The notes: generated by a model not told the origin, from the sequence alone. A stretch of DNA of 57,011 nt from Acididesulfobacillus acetoxydans (GCF_900016645.1 NZ_CDGJ01000071.1); one strand, 5' to 3'; shown: positions 1 to 7,939, counted from the stretch's first letter. Program-made: numbers and translations.

Positions 1-43
1 GGTTCGCCTTACGGCTTCGCGTCGTTACCCGCGACGGAATTGA

Positions 44-72
44 ATTCTAGCACCTTCGACATCATTTGTCAA
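44..72 (-). promoter_or_regulatory. Promoter P2 of a leftward, probably rRNA, operon
   Basis: On the minus strand a perfect -35 TTGACA (67-72) is followed after 17 bp by TAGAAT (44-49). With P1 upstream this gives tandem near-consensus sigma-A promoters reading out of the left edge of the window. Such an arrangement is typical of rRNA operons; the transcribed gene itself is outside the window, so the rRNA assignment is inference. A small inverted repeat (TCGCG/CGCGA) lies in the first transcribed bases. Confidence 0.8.
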
Positions 73-156
73 CTACTATTTTCTTCCGCCTTTTTTTAGC
101 CTGTCCGGCTCGAGTTCTCCTCGCGGCCGGAAGCTCTTGCCCCGCGACGCTTAATT

Positions 157-185
157 ATAATAGCATGCCGTCATCCCGGTGTCAA
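157..185 (-). promoter_or_regulatory. Promoter P1 of the same leftward operon
   Basis: Minus-strand TTGACA (180-185), 17 bp spacer, TATTAT (157-162); an overlapping TATAAT lies three bases further downstream. It sits about 110 bp upstream of P2. The pair is the only feature in the first 200 bp and points leftward, away from the vor operon, which ends at 780. Confidence 0.75.
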
Positions 186-461
186 CTGTTATTTTAGTTT
201 TTTGTTCTCAACTTTATTCGTATCAACTTTATACGTAGATTTTTTCGAGTCCCCGCGTCACTGCGTGGATTTTTCCGAAGTCCCAGAATCCTTCTCAGGC
301 CCCCAATCTTGCGCAAGAACCCCTGCCCGCGGACGTACACCCCCGCCATGGCAAAACAGCCTTAGGCTGCGCCCGCAGGCCGGTCCGCACCGCAGACTAA
401 CAGGAGATGCGTTTGACGGTTGGAGACTGGCAAATCAAATGAGCGGTGCAGTGTTATGGTG

Positions 462-569
462 TAGGTGGTATGGTATGGTATGGTATGGTATGGTGTGGCT
501 GTGATGTGGTGTTGGTATGGTGTGGCTGTGATGTGGTGTGGCTGTGATGTGTGTGGTATGGTGTGATGT
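462..569. repeat. GT-rich tandem repeat block
   Basis: Five perfect TGGTA pentamers (466-490) run into a 16-18 bp unit of the form TGGTGTGGCTGTGATG, present about three times up to 569. The plus strand is almost free of cytosine. ORFs across it are low-complexity (His/Thr-rich or Trp/Met-rich) and are not credible genes. It lies between the vor operon terminator and the leftward tandem promoters. The rest of 186-640 holds no gene I can support. Confidence 0.8.
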
Positions 570-642
570 ACTTCGCCGTATCCATAGAACGTTCAGGGCG
601 TTCACACTGCTGACGATTTCCGGAGCCAAAAAGGCCGTAAAA

Positions 643-697
643 GGCCGTACCCAAAGGCTGCTTAAGAAAGGCTGCTTTAGCGCCGTGGGGTACGGCC
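643..697 (-). terminator. Terminator of the vor operon
   Basis: A 10-bp perfect inverted repeat (GGCCGTACCC / GGGTACGGCC) lies 80-140 bp beyond the vorC stop. On the minus strand it is followed by CTTTTACGGCCTTTTT. The loop holds two direct copies of AAAGGCTGCTT. It reads as an intrinsic terminator of the leftward operon, although the loop is long. Confidence 0.6.
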
Positions 698-779
698 CCG
701 GGCTCTCAATAGAAAATTGTAAGCGGAAGATGTGCCGGCTTTCTGCCGTGCGCGAACCCCTTAGGATTTGCACCGGGCA

Positions 780-1406
780 TTATAGCCTATTGGCAAACTC
801 CATTCCTGCTTTCAGCGCTTGGCGGTTGAGTTCGGCCAGTTCCGGCTTCTTGCCCGCTAACTGCATGAGGGCGTCTTCCAATTCCTTATCCGACACGGAA
901 GGGGTCAAGGCCTGCATAATTCCAAGCATGACAATGTTAGCCACCTTGGCGCTGCCCAAATCGTGCGCAAGGTCGTTGACCGGGGCTTTCACAATGCGAA
1001 TATCATCACGGCCCGGAAGGTCGGCTACGATCGAGGAATTGACATAAAGTACTCCGCCCGGGACGATGGTGTGCAGAAATTTTTCGTAGGCGGCTTGATT
1101 CATGGTCAGGCAGACGGAAGGTTTGCCCACTGTCGGGCTGCCGATCTTCCTGTCAGAAATAATGACCGAGCAGTTGGCCGTTCCCCCGCGCATTTCCGGA
1201 CCGTAAGCTGGGATCCAAGTTACTTGCTTTTTTGCCATCATCCCGGCTTGGGCTAAAACTTTGCCTACGAACAGGACTCCCTGCCCGCCGAATCCCGCCA
1301 GAACGTACTTCGTCGTTACAGGTTTCGCCGTCACGGGCTTCGCCGCCTCAGCGGTGTCCGTCCCCTGGGGCGCCATACCTCGCTGCTTAATACCTTGTTC
1401 CGTCAT
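780..1406 (-). CDS. vorC: 2-oxoacid:ferredoxin oxidoreductase, gamma subunit
   Basis: 208-residue gamma (KorC/PorG-type) subunit of a ferredoxin-dependent 2-oxoacid oxidoreductase, a cytoplasmic enzyme that makes acyl-CoA from 2-oxoacids. After a low-complexity N-terminal stretch with repeated TAKPVTTK-like residues, the family core starts near residue 33 with GFGGQGV. It continues with PAYGPEMRGGTANC, both hallmarks of the gamma domain. The start overlaps the end of the beta-subunit gene by 4 bp, indicating translational coupling. It is the last gene of the operon. The leucine dehydrogenase, Ptb and Buk genes upstream favour branched-chain 2-oxoacids (Vor) over pyruvate or 2-oxoglutarate, but substrate choice is inferred from context. 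The extra roughly 30 residues at the N-terminus are probably a family-external tail. Confidence 0.9.
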   Translation of the reverse strand: MTEQGIKQRGMAPQGTDTAEAAKPVTAKPVTTKYVLAGFGGQGVLFVGKVLAQAGMMAKKQVTWIPAYGPEMRGGTANCSVIISDRKIGSPTVGKPSVCLTMNQAAYEKFLHTIVPGGVLYVNSSIVADLPGRDDIRIVKAPVNDLAHDLGSAKVANIVMLGIMQALTPSVSDKELEDALMQLAGKKPELAELNRQALKAGMEFANRL

Positions 1407-2158
1407 TCTTCGCCTCCCCCTTCCTCGGCCGGCACTTTAAGTTCTCCCAAAGCGAAATAAGGCTTCATCTTGGTCCTTACCCACTCCAGGGCTTCTACCG
1501 GGGTCACTCCCCAGTTGGTCGGACAAGTGGAAAGAATGCTGACAAATGAATAACCGAGCCCATCCAACTGCACCTGGAATGCCTTCTTCAGCGCCTTTTT
1601 CGCTTCCCGCACCGCCTGCGGATTGTCCACGGACACCGAGGCCACATAGGCCGCACCTCTGACTTGAGCCAGAAGTTTGGGCAAATCCAGCGGATAGCCC
1701 ATGCTTTCATCCCGTCCATAAGGCGAAGTCGCGGTCTTCATTCCCAACAAGGTTGTGGGCGCCATTTGCCCTCCGGTCATCCCGTAAATCGCGTTATTTA
1801 CGAAAATAGAGGTGAGCTTTTCCCCGCGGGCAGCCGCCGAAACCGTTTCAGCCAAACCGATGGAAGCCCCGTCCCCGTCCCCCTGGTAAGTGAAGACAAC
1901 CCGATCGGGATGTGCCCTTTTGGCCCCTGTGGCTACGGCTACCGCCCGCCCATGGGCTGCTCCGATGATGTCACAGGCAAAATAGTTCTCACAAAATCCT
2001 GCACAGCCGACGGGAGCCACTCCGACAGTCTTCCCGATAATCTCCATTTCCTCCAGGATCTCACCGATCAGGCGGTGGATGATTCCGTGCGTACAACCCG
2101 GACAATAGTGAGTTACGCGGTCTGTCAGTCCCGCCGTCTTCGCAAAAACTGTCTTCAC
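1403..2158 (-). CDS. vorA: 2-oxoacid:ferredoxin oxidoreductase, beta (TPP) subunit
   Basis: 251-residue thiamine-diphosphate-binding beta subunit. Visible motifs are HYCPGCTHG near the N-terminus, GVAPVGCAGFC, and the TPP/Mg motif GDGDGASIG followed by NNAIYGMTGGQ. Length and motif order match KorB/VorA-type proteins. The start overlaps the alpha-subunit stop by 4 bp (ATGA arrangement) and the stop overlaps the gamma gene, so the subunits are translationally coupled. It forms the active-site subunit with the alpha protein and passes electrons to the small ferredoxin-like subunit at 3227-3451. Specificity for 2-oxoisovalerate and related acids is inferred from the neighbouring leucine dehydrogenase and acyl-phosphate genes. 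Confidence 0.92.
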   Translation of the reverse strand: MKTVFAKTAGLTDRVTHYCPGCTHGIIHRLIGEILEEMEIIGKTVGVAPVGCAGFCENYFACDIIGAAHGRAVAVATGAKRAHPDRVVFTYQGDGDGASIGLAETVSAAARGEKLTSIFVNNAIYGMTGGQMAPTTLLGMKTATSPYGRDESMGYPLDLPKLLAQVRGAAYVASVSVDNPQAVREAKKALKKAFQVQLDGLGYSFVSILSTCPTNWGVTPVEALEWVRTKMKPYFALGELKVPAEEGGGEE

Positions 2159-3222
2159 CTCTGAACACCCCCTTGCAGGATCTGTGTTTTGAAAGCCGCC
2201 ACAATCTCTTCCGGTTCGGGGATCATGCCGCCTTGCCGCCCGTAAAAGCCAACCGGTGCCCGGCCGTTGACGGCAAGCCGCACATCCTGAACCATCTGGC
2301 CAGCGCTCAGCTCGATGCTCATCCAGCCCTTGATCTGGGGAACCCTCTTCTGCAAGCCTTCCACCGGGAAGGGCCAGAGGCTGATCGGCCGAAAAAGCCC
2401 CACTTTAACCCCTTCGGAGCGCAACATGTCAATAGCCGTTTCTGTAATCCTTGAACTCGTGCCGAAAGCCACGAAAGCGTACTCCGCGTCATCCAGGGAC
2501 AGTTCGGCAAAACGCTGCTCCGCCGCCTGCATTTGTGCCATCTTTTTCCCCCAGCGCAGATTGTCCGCTTCCCCGGCTTCCGAAGAAAGATAATAACTGA
2601 TCACGTTGTTCTTGGGACGCCCCTCACAGCCATCGGCAGCCCAAGTCTTGGCCGGTAATATTTTGGCCTTATACGTCCCCGGAAACTCGACCGGTTCCAT
2701 CATCTGGCCGAGAATTCCGTCTACCGCCAAAATAACGGGATTGCGGTAGATGTCCGCCAAATCAAAAGCTTCTTTGGTCAAATCGATCATTTCCTGAACT
2801 GTCGCCGGCGCCAGCACGATTGGATGATAATCTCCATGTCCGCCACCTTTGGTCAGCTGAAAATAGTCCGCCTGAGTCGGTCCCAAGCCTCCCAGTCCCG
2901 GGCCTCCTCTCATAACATCGGCAATCACGCAGGGAATCTCCGCCGCGAAGAGGTAAGAGAGCCCTTCCTGCATCAGACTGAAACCCGGACTCGAGGTCCC
3001 GCTCATAACTCTGGCCCCGGCGGCCCCCGCCCCGTAAACCATATAAATGGCCGCCACTTCACTTTCCGCCTGCAAATAGGTCCCGCCGGCCTTTTTCATC
3101 TTCTTGGCCATATATTCCGGGATCTCTGTGGAGGGAGTGATCGGATAGCCGCAGAACAAACGGCATCCGGCTTGGATCGCCGCTTCCGCGATTGCCTCAT
3201 TGCCTTTCATCAGGATTGCCAT
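2155..3222 (-). CDS. vorB: 2-oxoacid:ferredoxin oxidoreductase, alpha subunit
   Basis: 355-residue alpha (KorA/VorB-type) subunit carrying the pyrimidine-binding domain, with MKGNEAIAEAAIQAGC at the N-terminus, then YPITPSTEIPEYMA and the GAGAAGARVMSGTSSPG segment. A transketolase C-terminal-like domain occupies roughly residues 240-350. It begins 4 bp after the small ferredoxin subunit stops and overlaps the beta gene, giving the order delta-alpha-beta-gamma typical of four-subunit Vor enzymes. Function: CoA-dependent oxidative decarboxylation of 2-oxoacids coupled to ferredoxin reduction. Confidence 0.92.
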   Translation of the reverse strand: MAILMKGNEAIAEAAIQAGCRLFCGYPITPSTEIPEYMAKKMKKAGGTYLQAESEVAAIYMVYGAGAAGARVMSGTSSPGFSLMQEGLSYLFAAEIPCVIADVMRGGPGLGGLGPTQADYFQLTKGGGHGDYHPIVLAPATVQEMIDLTKEAFDLADIYRNPVILAVDGILGQMMEPVEFPGTYKAKILPAKTWAADGCEGRPKNNVISYYLSSEAGEADNLRWGKKMAQMQAAEQRFAELSLDDAEYAFVAFGTSSRITETAIDMLRSEGVKVGLFRPISLWPFPVEGLQKRVPQIKGWMSIELSAGQMVQDVRLAVNGRAPVGFYGRQGGMIPEPEEIVAAFKTQILQGGVQR

Positions 3223-3226
3223 AATC

Positions 3227-3451
3227 TCACTCTCCCTTCTCAGCCCGGTAAACCTCTAACGCCAGATCCGGGCACATCAAAGCACAAAATGCACAACCGA
3301 TACATTTGTCCTCATCCTGCATGATCACTGCATAGTAACCTTTACTGTTCGCGGTTTCGCCGATTTCCAGGACCTTCTTGGGGCAAACACTGACACAGAG
3401 CCCGCAGCCCTTGCAGCGTTCTGTTTTGATTTCGACGTGATTGTTCGCCAT
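3227..3451 (-). CDS. vorD: 4Fe-4S ferredoxin-type delta subunit of the oxidoreductase
   Basis: 74-residue protein with two complete four-cysteine motifs, CKGCGLCVSVCP and CIGCAFCALMCP, binding two [4Fe-4S] clusters. It is the electron-transfer subunit of the Vor complex and sits immediately upstream of the alpha gene. A purine-rich ribosome site (AAGGGAGAAGGG) precedes the ATG. The 138 bp between it and the preceding ATPase gene hold no ORF I would support. Confidence 0.92.
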   Translation of the reverse strand: MANNHVEIKTERCKGCGLCVSVCPKKVLEIGETANSKGYYAVIMQDEDKCIGCAFCALMCPDLALEVYRAEKGE

Positions 3452-3589
3452 TTTCCCTTCTCCCTTTCACACGCTTTCTCACGGACCCATCTCCAAAGCC
3501 GGCTGCCGGCCGCCGCAGCATTCTCTCGCTGATCTATTCTGACGGCTTTTCTTGGCACCGTTACACCGGTTCACTGCCGGACGGTTCGC

Positions 3590-4303
3590 CTATTCCGGCT
3601 TTAACCCTTTCCAGCCCAGCTTCAGATAACGCTTCACCGGAATCCACTCGGGCTGCCAAACTAAACCCAAAGCCTCTGCCCACTCCGGATTTACCCCGCA
3701 TCCCACAAGCGGAATACGGCTCTTACTGACCAGGTCGGCCATGACTTCTCCGGATTTTTCCCAATCTGCCAAGGTTGTCCACTCTTGCAGGTTGGAGTTG
3801 TTAATCCAGCCCTGCACGTTGAGGCGCGAGCGATTCTCCATCACCAGGCGCAATTCTTCGATTTCGGCCACCGTCATACTAAAGGGCCGAAAGATATTGA
3901 CGACCTGAAGAACGCCGACATCACGGCCTTGCAACAGATCGTGATAGCGGCCCACGATGGTGGCGCCGTTTTCATTGCCGCCGACATCGAGCAGAACGTC
4001 CGTCGACCTGTCTCTGAGAACCCCGGCGATTTGTGCCGGGAGGGACGGGTTCTCGGCAAAGGCCAAATCCCCCTCAGGTCGTATTACTTTGACCCCTTCC
4101 TCCAGCAACGGTCCGGATATTTCCCGTGAACGAAAATAAGGGTTCACCAAATCAAGATCCACCAAAGCCACGCTTTGGCCGGTTTGAGCCCGTTGCAACG
4201 AAAGATTGATGGCTATCTGGGTTTTGCCGGCCCCATATCCACCCATTATGACAAGAACCCGCCTTCCAAGCAAGCCCTCTTTGTCAACGGCCCGGATCTT
4301 CAT
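3590..4303 (-). CDS. MinD/ParA-like P-loop ATPase of unknown role in the vor operon
   Basis: 237-residue soluble P-loop protein. The Walker A is GGYGAGKTQ (residues about 21-29), followed by a ParA/MinD-like 'ALVDLDLVNPYFRSRE' switch and a 'VLLDVGGNENGA' segment in the Walker B position. No partitioning partner or iron-sulfur scaffold motif (CXXC) is visible. It lies between ptb and vorD in one co-directional series with short gaps, so it is expected to be co-expressed with the 2-oxoacid pathway. A role in complex assembly, cofactor insertion or regulation is possible but not shown by the sequence. I recognise the fold, not the specific function. Confidence 0.8.
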   Translation of the reverse strand: MKIRAVDKEGLLGRRVLVIMGGYGAGKTQIAINLSLQRAQTGQSVALVDLDLVNPYFRSREISGPLLEEGVKVIRPEGDLAFAENPSLPAQIAGVLRDRSTDVLLDVGGNENGATIVGRYHDLLQGRDVGVLQVVNIFRPFSMTVAEIEELRLVMENRSRLNVQGWINNSNLQEWTTLADWEKSGEVMADLVSKSRIPLVGCGVNPEWAEALGLVWQPEWIPVKRYLKLGWKGLKPE

Positions 4304-4318
4304 ACCCCTGCCTCCGTT

Positions 4319-5263
4319 TTAGCGTGCACACTGCAAATTGTCCCGGCTAACCCGGCTTAGGGCCGCCATGGCCAAAGACATCAATTTACTCCGGGGAGGA
4401 TCGTTGCGGGAAGTCAAAACAATGGGCACCTGAGCCCCTAATACGATGCCGGCCATCGTCGCACCTCCGAAGTAAACCATGGACTTGCCAAGAACATTCC
4501 CCACCTCAATGGAAGGCACCACGAAGAGGTCCGCCTCCCCTTTGATCTCACTGGGCAAGCCCTTGTGCTTCAATGCAGCCGCACTGACCGCACAATCCAA
4601 AGCCAACGGGCCTTCCACGATGGCCCCGGCAAATTCCCCGGCCCGGTTCATCTCTGCCAAGGCCTTGGCATCCATGGTCGCCGGCATTTTCGGGCTGGGC
4701 ATCTCATTCGCCGTTAAAACTGCCACCTTGATTTCTTCCATGCCGATAGTGTGCAGATAATCCACCGCACCGGTCAGGATCTCCTTTTTCTGGCCTAGAT
4801 CCGGGGCAATATTCATCCCCCCGTCCGTTACGAACAACAAACGCAAATAACCGGGGACTTCAAACACCGCCAAGTGGGAAAGCAGCCTGCCCGTACGCAA
4901 ACCGCGTTCTGACCGCAGCACAGCCCGCAGAAAATCCGAGCTGTTGACGAGGCCCTTCATCAGGAGTTCGGCTTTATGGTCCGCCACGGCATCCACCGCC
5001 GCATGGGCCGCTCTCAACGGTTCCGCCTCGTCCACGACTTCGACGTGCCGGAGATCCAATTCAATCGCGGCGGCGATTTCCCTGATGCGCCTGGCATCTC
5101 CTACCAGGACGGGCTGGATCAAATCCTCATGAAAAGCCAATTTCACTGCTTCGAGCACTTCCCGGTCCGCTGCGGCAGCCACTGCCACTCTCGCCCTGCC
5201 CAAGCTTTTTGCCTTCGCCAGCAAAGCTCCAAAATTAGAAAATCGCATTTTTAAACACTCCAA
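4319..5263 (-). CDS. ptb: Phosphate butyryltransferase (Ptb)
   Basis: 314-residue member of the phosphate acetyl/butyryltransferase family, converting a short- or branched-chain acyl-CoA plus phosphate to acyl-phosphate and CoA. Family segments visible include VLVGDARRI near residue 52, DHKAELLMKGLVNSSDFL near 110, and the C-terminal GNVLGKSMVYFGGATMAGIVLGA. Length is typical. It follows buk by 19 bp and precedes the ATPase gene by 15 bp. Substrate range (isobutyryl-, isovaleryl- or butyryl-CoA) is inferred from the leucine dehydrogenase in the same operon. Confidence 0.93.
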   Translation of the reverse strand: MECLKMRFSNFGALLAKAKSLGRARVAVAAAADREVLEAVKLAFHEDLIQPVLVGDARRIREIAAAIELDLRHVEVVDEAEPLRAAHAAVDAVADHKAELLMKGLVNSSDFLRAVLRSERGLRTGRLLSHLAVFEVPGYLRLLFVTDGGMNIAPDLGQKKEILTGAVDYLHTIGMEEIKVAVLTANEMPSPKMPATMDAKALAEMNRAGEFAGAIVEGPLALDCAVSAAALKHKGLPSEIKGEADLFVVPSIEVGNVLGKSMVYFGGATMAGIVLGAQVPIVLTSRNDPPRSKLMSLAMAALSRVSRDNLQCAR

Positions 5264-5282
5264 CCCTCCAAGATGCAGACGG

Positions 5283-6347
5283 TTAAGCCCGGTAAACCAA
5301 AGCCTCTTCCTCTTTTCTCAATACCCTTAAGGCCCCCAAAACGAGAGATTCCATCTCTTCTTCACCCGGAATGATCTCGACCGGCGCCAGGAAAGAAACC
5401 CTGCGGCAGATTTCACCGGTGATAAACTCGGAGTGAGCCAGACCTCCGGTCAAAATGATCCTGTCAACTTCACCCAAAAGTACCGTGGTCATCGCCCCGA
5501 TTTCTTTGGCTGCTTGATAAGCCAACGCCTCCAACACCAATTTTGCCCGGGCATCACCCTCCTGCATGCGCCTTTCGGCTTCGCGGGCATCCTTCGTGCC
5601 CAAATAGGCGTAGAGGCCGCCTTCCTTGAGGATCTTCTTCAGCATTTCCGTTTCGGAATACCGGCCCGAATAACAAAGTTTGACTAAAAGGGCGGCCGGC
5701 AAAGTGCCGCAGCGTTCCACGGAAAACGGCCCTTCCATATTGGCGTTGTTGACGTCAATCATTAAACCCCGGCGGTGAGGTGTCACTGAAATGCCGCTGC
5801 CCAGATGGGCAACCACCAAATTCACTTCGTGATACGCTTTCCCCAGCTGCCGGGCAACCTTTCTCGCCACAGCCTTCATGTTCAGCGCGTGCCCCTGGCT
5901 GAGGCGCGGAAGTTCAGGCAGCCCCGACAGACGTGCCACCGCCTCCATCTCGTCGACGGCCACCGGGTCTACGATGTAGGCGGGAGCCTTGATCCGCTGC
6001 CCCAGATGAAAGGCGATGATGGCGCCGAGATTCGAGGCATGTTCCCCGCCGGGCGCATTTTGGCATTGGGCAGCCAAATACTCATCGACGAGATAAGTGC
6101 CGCCGGGGAGCGGTTTCAACAAGCCACCCCGCCCCACGATCGCGGCAAACACTTCTAACTTTTGTCCTTTCTCCCGCAGTACCTCCTGGATCTTCTCAAT
6201 CCGGTAGGAGGATTGATCGCTAATCCGGGCAAAAGGCTGTAACTCTTGCGCGGAATGCTCAATGACCTCTTTCCAGAGGCAGAGCTCGTCCTGATAGGCT
6301 GCTATTTTTGTAGAGGTCGAGCCCGGATTTACCGCCAAAATAAGAAT
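5283..6347 (-). CDS. buk: Butyrate (branched-chain fatty acid) kinase
   Basis: Acetate/butyrate kinase family enzyme making ATP and acid from acyl-phosphate. The phosphate-binding NPGSTSTK, GGEHASNLGA and HLGSGISV motifs are all present. The open frame extends upstream to an ATG at 6527, but that extension overlaps the end of bcd and reads as noncoding. The family N-terminus (ILxxNPGSTSTK) starts at 6347. No ATG or GTG occurs there. ATT at 6347 lies 8 nt after a strong GGGGAGGGGG ribosome site and gives 354 residues, the family length. TTG at 6338 (351 residues) is an alternative with 17-nt spacing. I chose ATT because infC in this window also starts with ATT. Confidence 0.85.
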   Translation of the reverse strand: MLILAVNPGSTSTKIAAYQDELCLWKEVIEHSAQELQPFARISDQSSYRIEKIQEVLREKGQKLEVFAAIVGRGGLLKPLPGGTYLVDEYLAAQCQNAPGGEHASNLGAIIAFHLGQRIKAPAYIVDPVAVDEMEAVARLSGLPELPRLSQGHALNMKAVARKVARQLGKAYHEVNLVVAHLGSGISVTPHRRGLMIDVNNANMEGPFSVERCGTLPAALLVKLCYSGRYSETEMLKKILKEGGLYAYLGTKDAREAERRMQEGDARAKLVLEALAYQAAKEIGAMTTVLLGEVDRIILTGGLAHSEFITGEICRRVSFLAPVEIIPGEEEMESLVLGALRVLRKEEEALVYRA

Positions 6348-6486
6348 TGACTTCGCCCCCTCCCCTTCGAACTTGCTTGAGACTGGCCGGCGGGCTGGCA
6401 GCGGAATCGGGTTATATCTTGTCTGAGGACCCCCATTTCTTCCGCCTATGCCCAAGCCGCTCCGGCCATCATCCGCTCCGCAGAGG

Positions 6487-7581
6487 TTAACGCGTATATT
6501 TTTGCTGAATGCGGCCTGTTGTCTCAATCTTTCTGTCGAGCATCACATCGGCTGCCTGCGCGGTGGAAATGTTCTCTTTCTTGGCCACGGCAAAGATACG
6601 CAGCAGGATATCATAAATCAGACTGGCATTCTTGAAAGCCCGTTCTTTGTTATATCCCTGCAGTTCATCGGCCACTTGAATCAAACCGCCCGCGTTGGCA
6701 ACATAGTCGGGGGCATAGAGAATTCCTTTCTCCTTCAAAAGGTCGCCGTGCCGGAGCTCTTTCAACTGATTATTGGCCGCTCCGCAAATGGCTTTGCATT
6801 TGAATTGAGAAATGGTCTCATCGTTAATAATAGCACCCAAAGCATTCGGTGAGAAGATATCGCACTCGACCCCGAAGATTTCATCGGGTTTAACGGCTGT
6901 GATGCCCGGATACTCCTCTTTGGCCCGGCGCAGGTTATTGTCCTCAATATCCGTCACCACAAGTTTGGCGCCGTCCTGATAAAGGCGGCCGACGAGGTCG
7001 TAGCCCACTTTGCCCAGTCCCTGAACAGCAATGGTCAGCCCGCTCAGCGAATCTGAACCAAAAGCTTCCAGGGCTGTGGCTTTCATGCCGCGATAGACAC
7101 CATAGGCGGTGATGATAGCCGAATTGCCGCTGCCGCCATATTCTTCCGGCAGTCCGACCACGTACTTCGTCTGCTTGCCGGCGGAGACAAAATCCATCCC
7201 CACCGTTCCGACATCCGTACCGGTATAATAACGGCCTTTGAGGGTCTCGACAAAGGTCCCCAGAGCCTGGAACAACTCATCCGATTTTTCGCTCTTGGGG
7301 TCGCCGATAATGACGGTTTTTCCGCCCCCATGGACGGCGCCCGAAACGGCACATTTATAAGTCATGCCCCGGGACAGGCGCAGAGCGTCTGTCAGCGCAT
7401 CCTGCTCTGTCTCGTAGTTCCACATCCGGCAGCCGCCCAAGGCCGGTCCCAAAGTCGTGTCATGGATGGCGATGATGGCTTTGAGCCCGGTCGCTTTGTC
7501 ATAATTGAAAATCACCTGCTCATGTCCGTATTGAGCCATTTGGTCAAAGATACTTTTGAAAGCTGTTTCCTTTTCAGACAT
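6487..7581 (-). CDS. bcd: Leucine (branched-chain amino acid) dehydrogenase
   Basis: Glu/Leu/Phe/Val dehydrogenase family protein, 364 residues from the ATG at 7581. That start is preferred over the ATG two codons upstream because of its spacing from GGGAGGA. Motifs: GPALGGCRMW, the catalytic-lysine segment RGMTYKCAVSGA followed by GGGKTVI, and the NAD-binding GLGKVGYDL. It deaminates leucine, valine and isoleucine to 2-oxoacids with NAD. It is the first gene of the operon bcd-buk-ptb-ATPase-vorDBAC, and a sigma-54 promoter lies about 70 bp upstream of it. The residues after the GGGK lysine region are slightly unusual (SGAVHGGGK), but no catalytic residue is missing. Confidence 0.93.
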   Translation of the reverse strand: MSEKETAFKSIFDQMAQYGHEQVIFNYDKATGLKAIIAIHDTTLGPALGGCRMWNYETEQDALTDALRLSRGMTYKCAVSGAVHGGGKTVIIGDPKSEKSDELFQALGTFVETLKGRYYTGTDVGTVGMDFVSAGKQTKYVVGLPEEYGGSGNSAIITAYGVYRGMKATALEAFGSDSLSGLTIAVQGLGKVGYDLVGRLYQDGAKLVVTDIEDNNLRRAKEEYPGITAVKPDEIFGVECDIFSPNALGAIINDETISQFKCKAICGAANNQLKELRHGDLLKEKGILYAPDYVANAGGLIQVADELQGYNKERAFKNASLIYDILLRIFAVAKKENISTAQAADVMLDRKIETTGRIQQKYTR

Positions 7582-7649
7582 TTCCATCTTCCTCCCGTAT
7601 TTTTACATTTCCTCTTTGTCCCTTGGGACAGCTATATCATCAGGCTCGT

Positions 7650-7665
7650 TGCAAGATCTGTGCCA
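7650..7665 (-). promoter_or_regulatory. Sigma-54 promoter of the bcd-buk-ptb-vor operon
   Basis: On the minus strand TGGCAC-AGATC-TTGCA matches the -24/-12 consensus (TGGCAC N5 TTGC) exactly. Predicted transcription starts near 7639, 58 nt before the bcd ATG. The nearest upstream regulator, at 9554-11524, is a sigma-54 activator, so activation by it is very likely. Confidence 0.88.
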
Positions 7666-7696
7666 GCGCAATCTCTCCGAAAAGGTCCGCTAAAAG

Positions 7697-7805
7697 TGCG
7701 CAAGAGCTTATATTTTCACAAGTTTTGGAAAGGAACCTGCGCAACCGTCCGGGCGTCTGCGCAGAAAAGTTGGCAGTCTCTGCGCGGTGATAACTTTCCT
7801 GCGCA
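7697..7805. promoter_or_regulatory. Phased TGCGCA array, candidate upstream activator sites
   Basis: TGCGCA occurs at 7697, 7738, 7758 and 7800, and TGCGCG at 7781. The spacings are 41, 20, 23 and 19 bp, close to two or four helical turns, and the array lies 30-155 bp upstream of the -24 element. Position and phasing are what enhancer sites for a sigma-54 activator would show. That the BkdR-like protein binds them is inference. Confidence 0.6.
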
Positions 7806-7850
7806 CCCGGGAAAGACCAGGGGAGTATGGGGCAGGAGTCAAATTCATCG

Positions 7851-7879
7851 ATGTTCGGCTTTAGCTGAACGAGTTCACT
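7851..7879 (+). repeat. Dispersed hairpin element, copy C
   Basis: GTTCGGCTTTAGCTGAAC (7853-7870) forms a hairpin and is followed by GAGTTCACT (7871-7879). The same core and tail recur near 19923, 31186 (reverse strand) and 56177. See the finding on the IS200/IS605-like element. Confidence 0.75.
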
Positions 7880-7937
7880 TGGAGTACACGCAATCCCCCA
7901 GTGGAATACACGCAATCCGCTTGGGGTACACGTAATC
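7880..7937. repeat. Three tandem ~20-bp repeats containing TACACGCAATCC
   Basis: Three copies of a unit containing GTACACGCAATCC, GAATACACGCAATCC and GTACACGTAATCC follow one another with a period of about 20 bp. They occupy the space from the hairpin element to the 3' end of the permease gene. Function unknown: an operator array or simple repeat expansion are both possible. Confidence 0.7.
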
Positions 7938-7939
7938 CG

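Noticed and set aside
435..773. ORFs of 112 and 66 aa with His/Thr-rich repeats
   Set aside because: They translate the GT-rich tandem repeat; composition is low complexity and there is no ribosome site.
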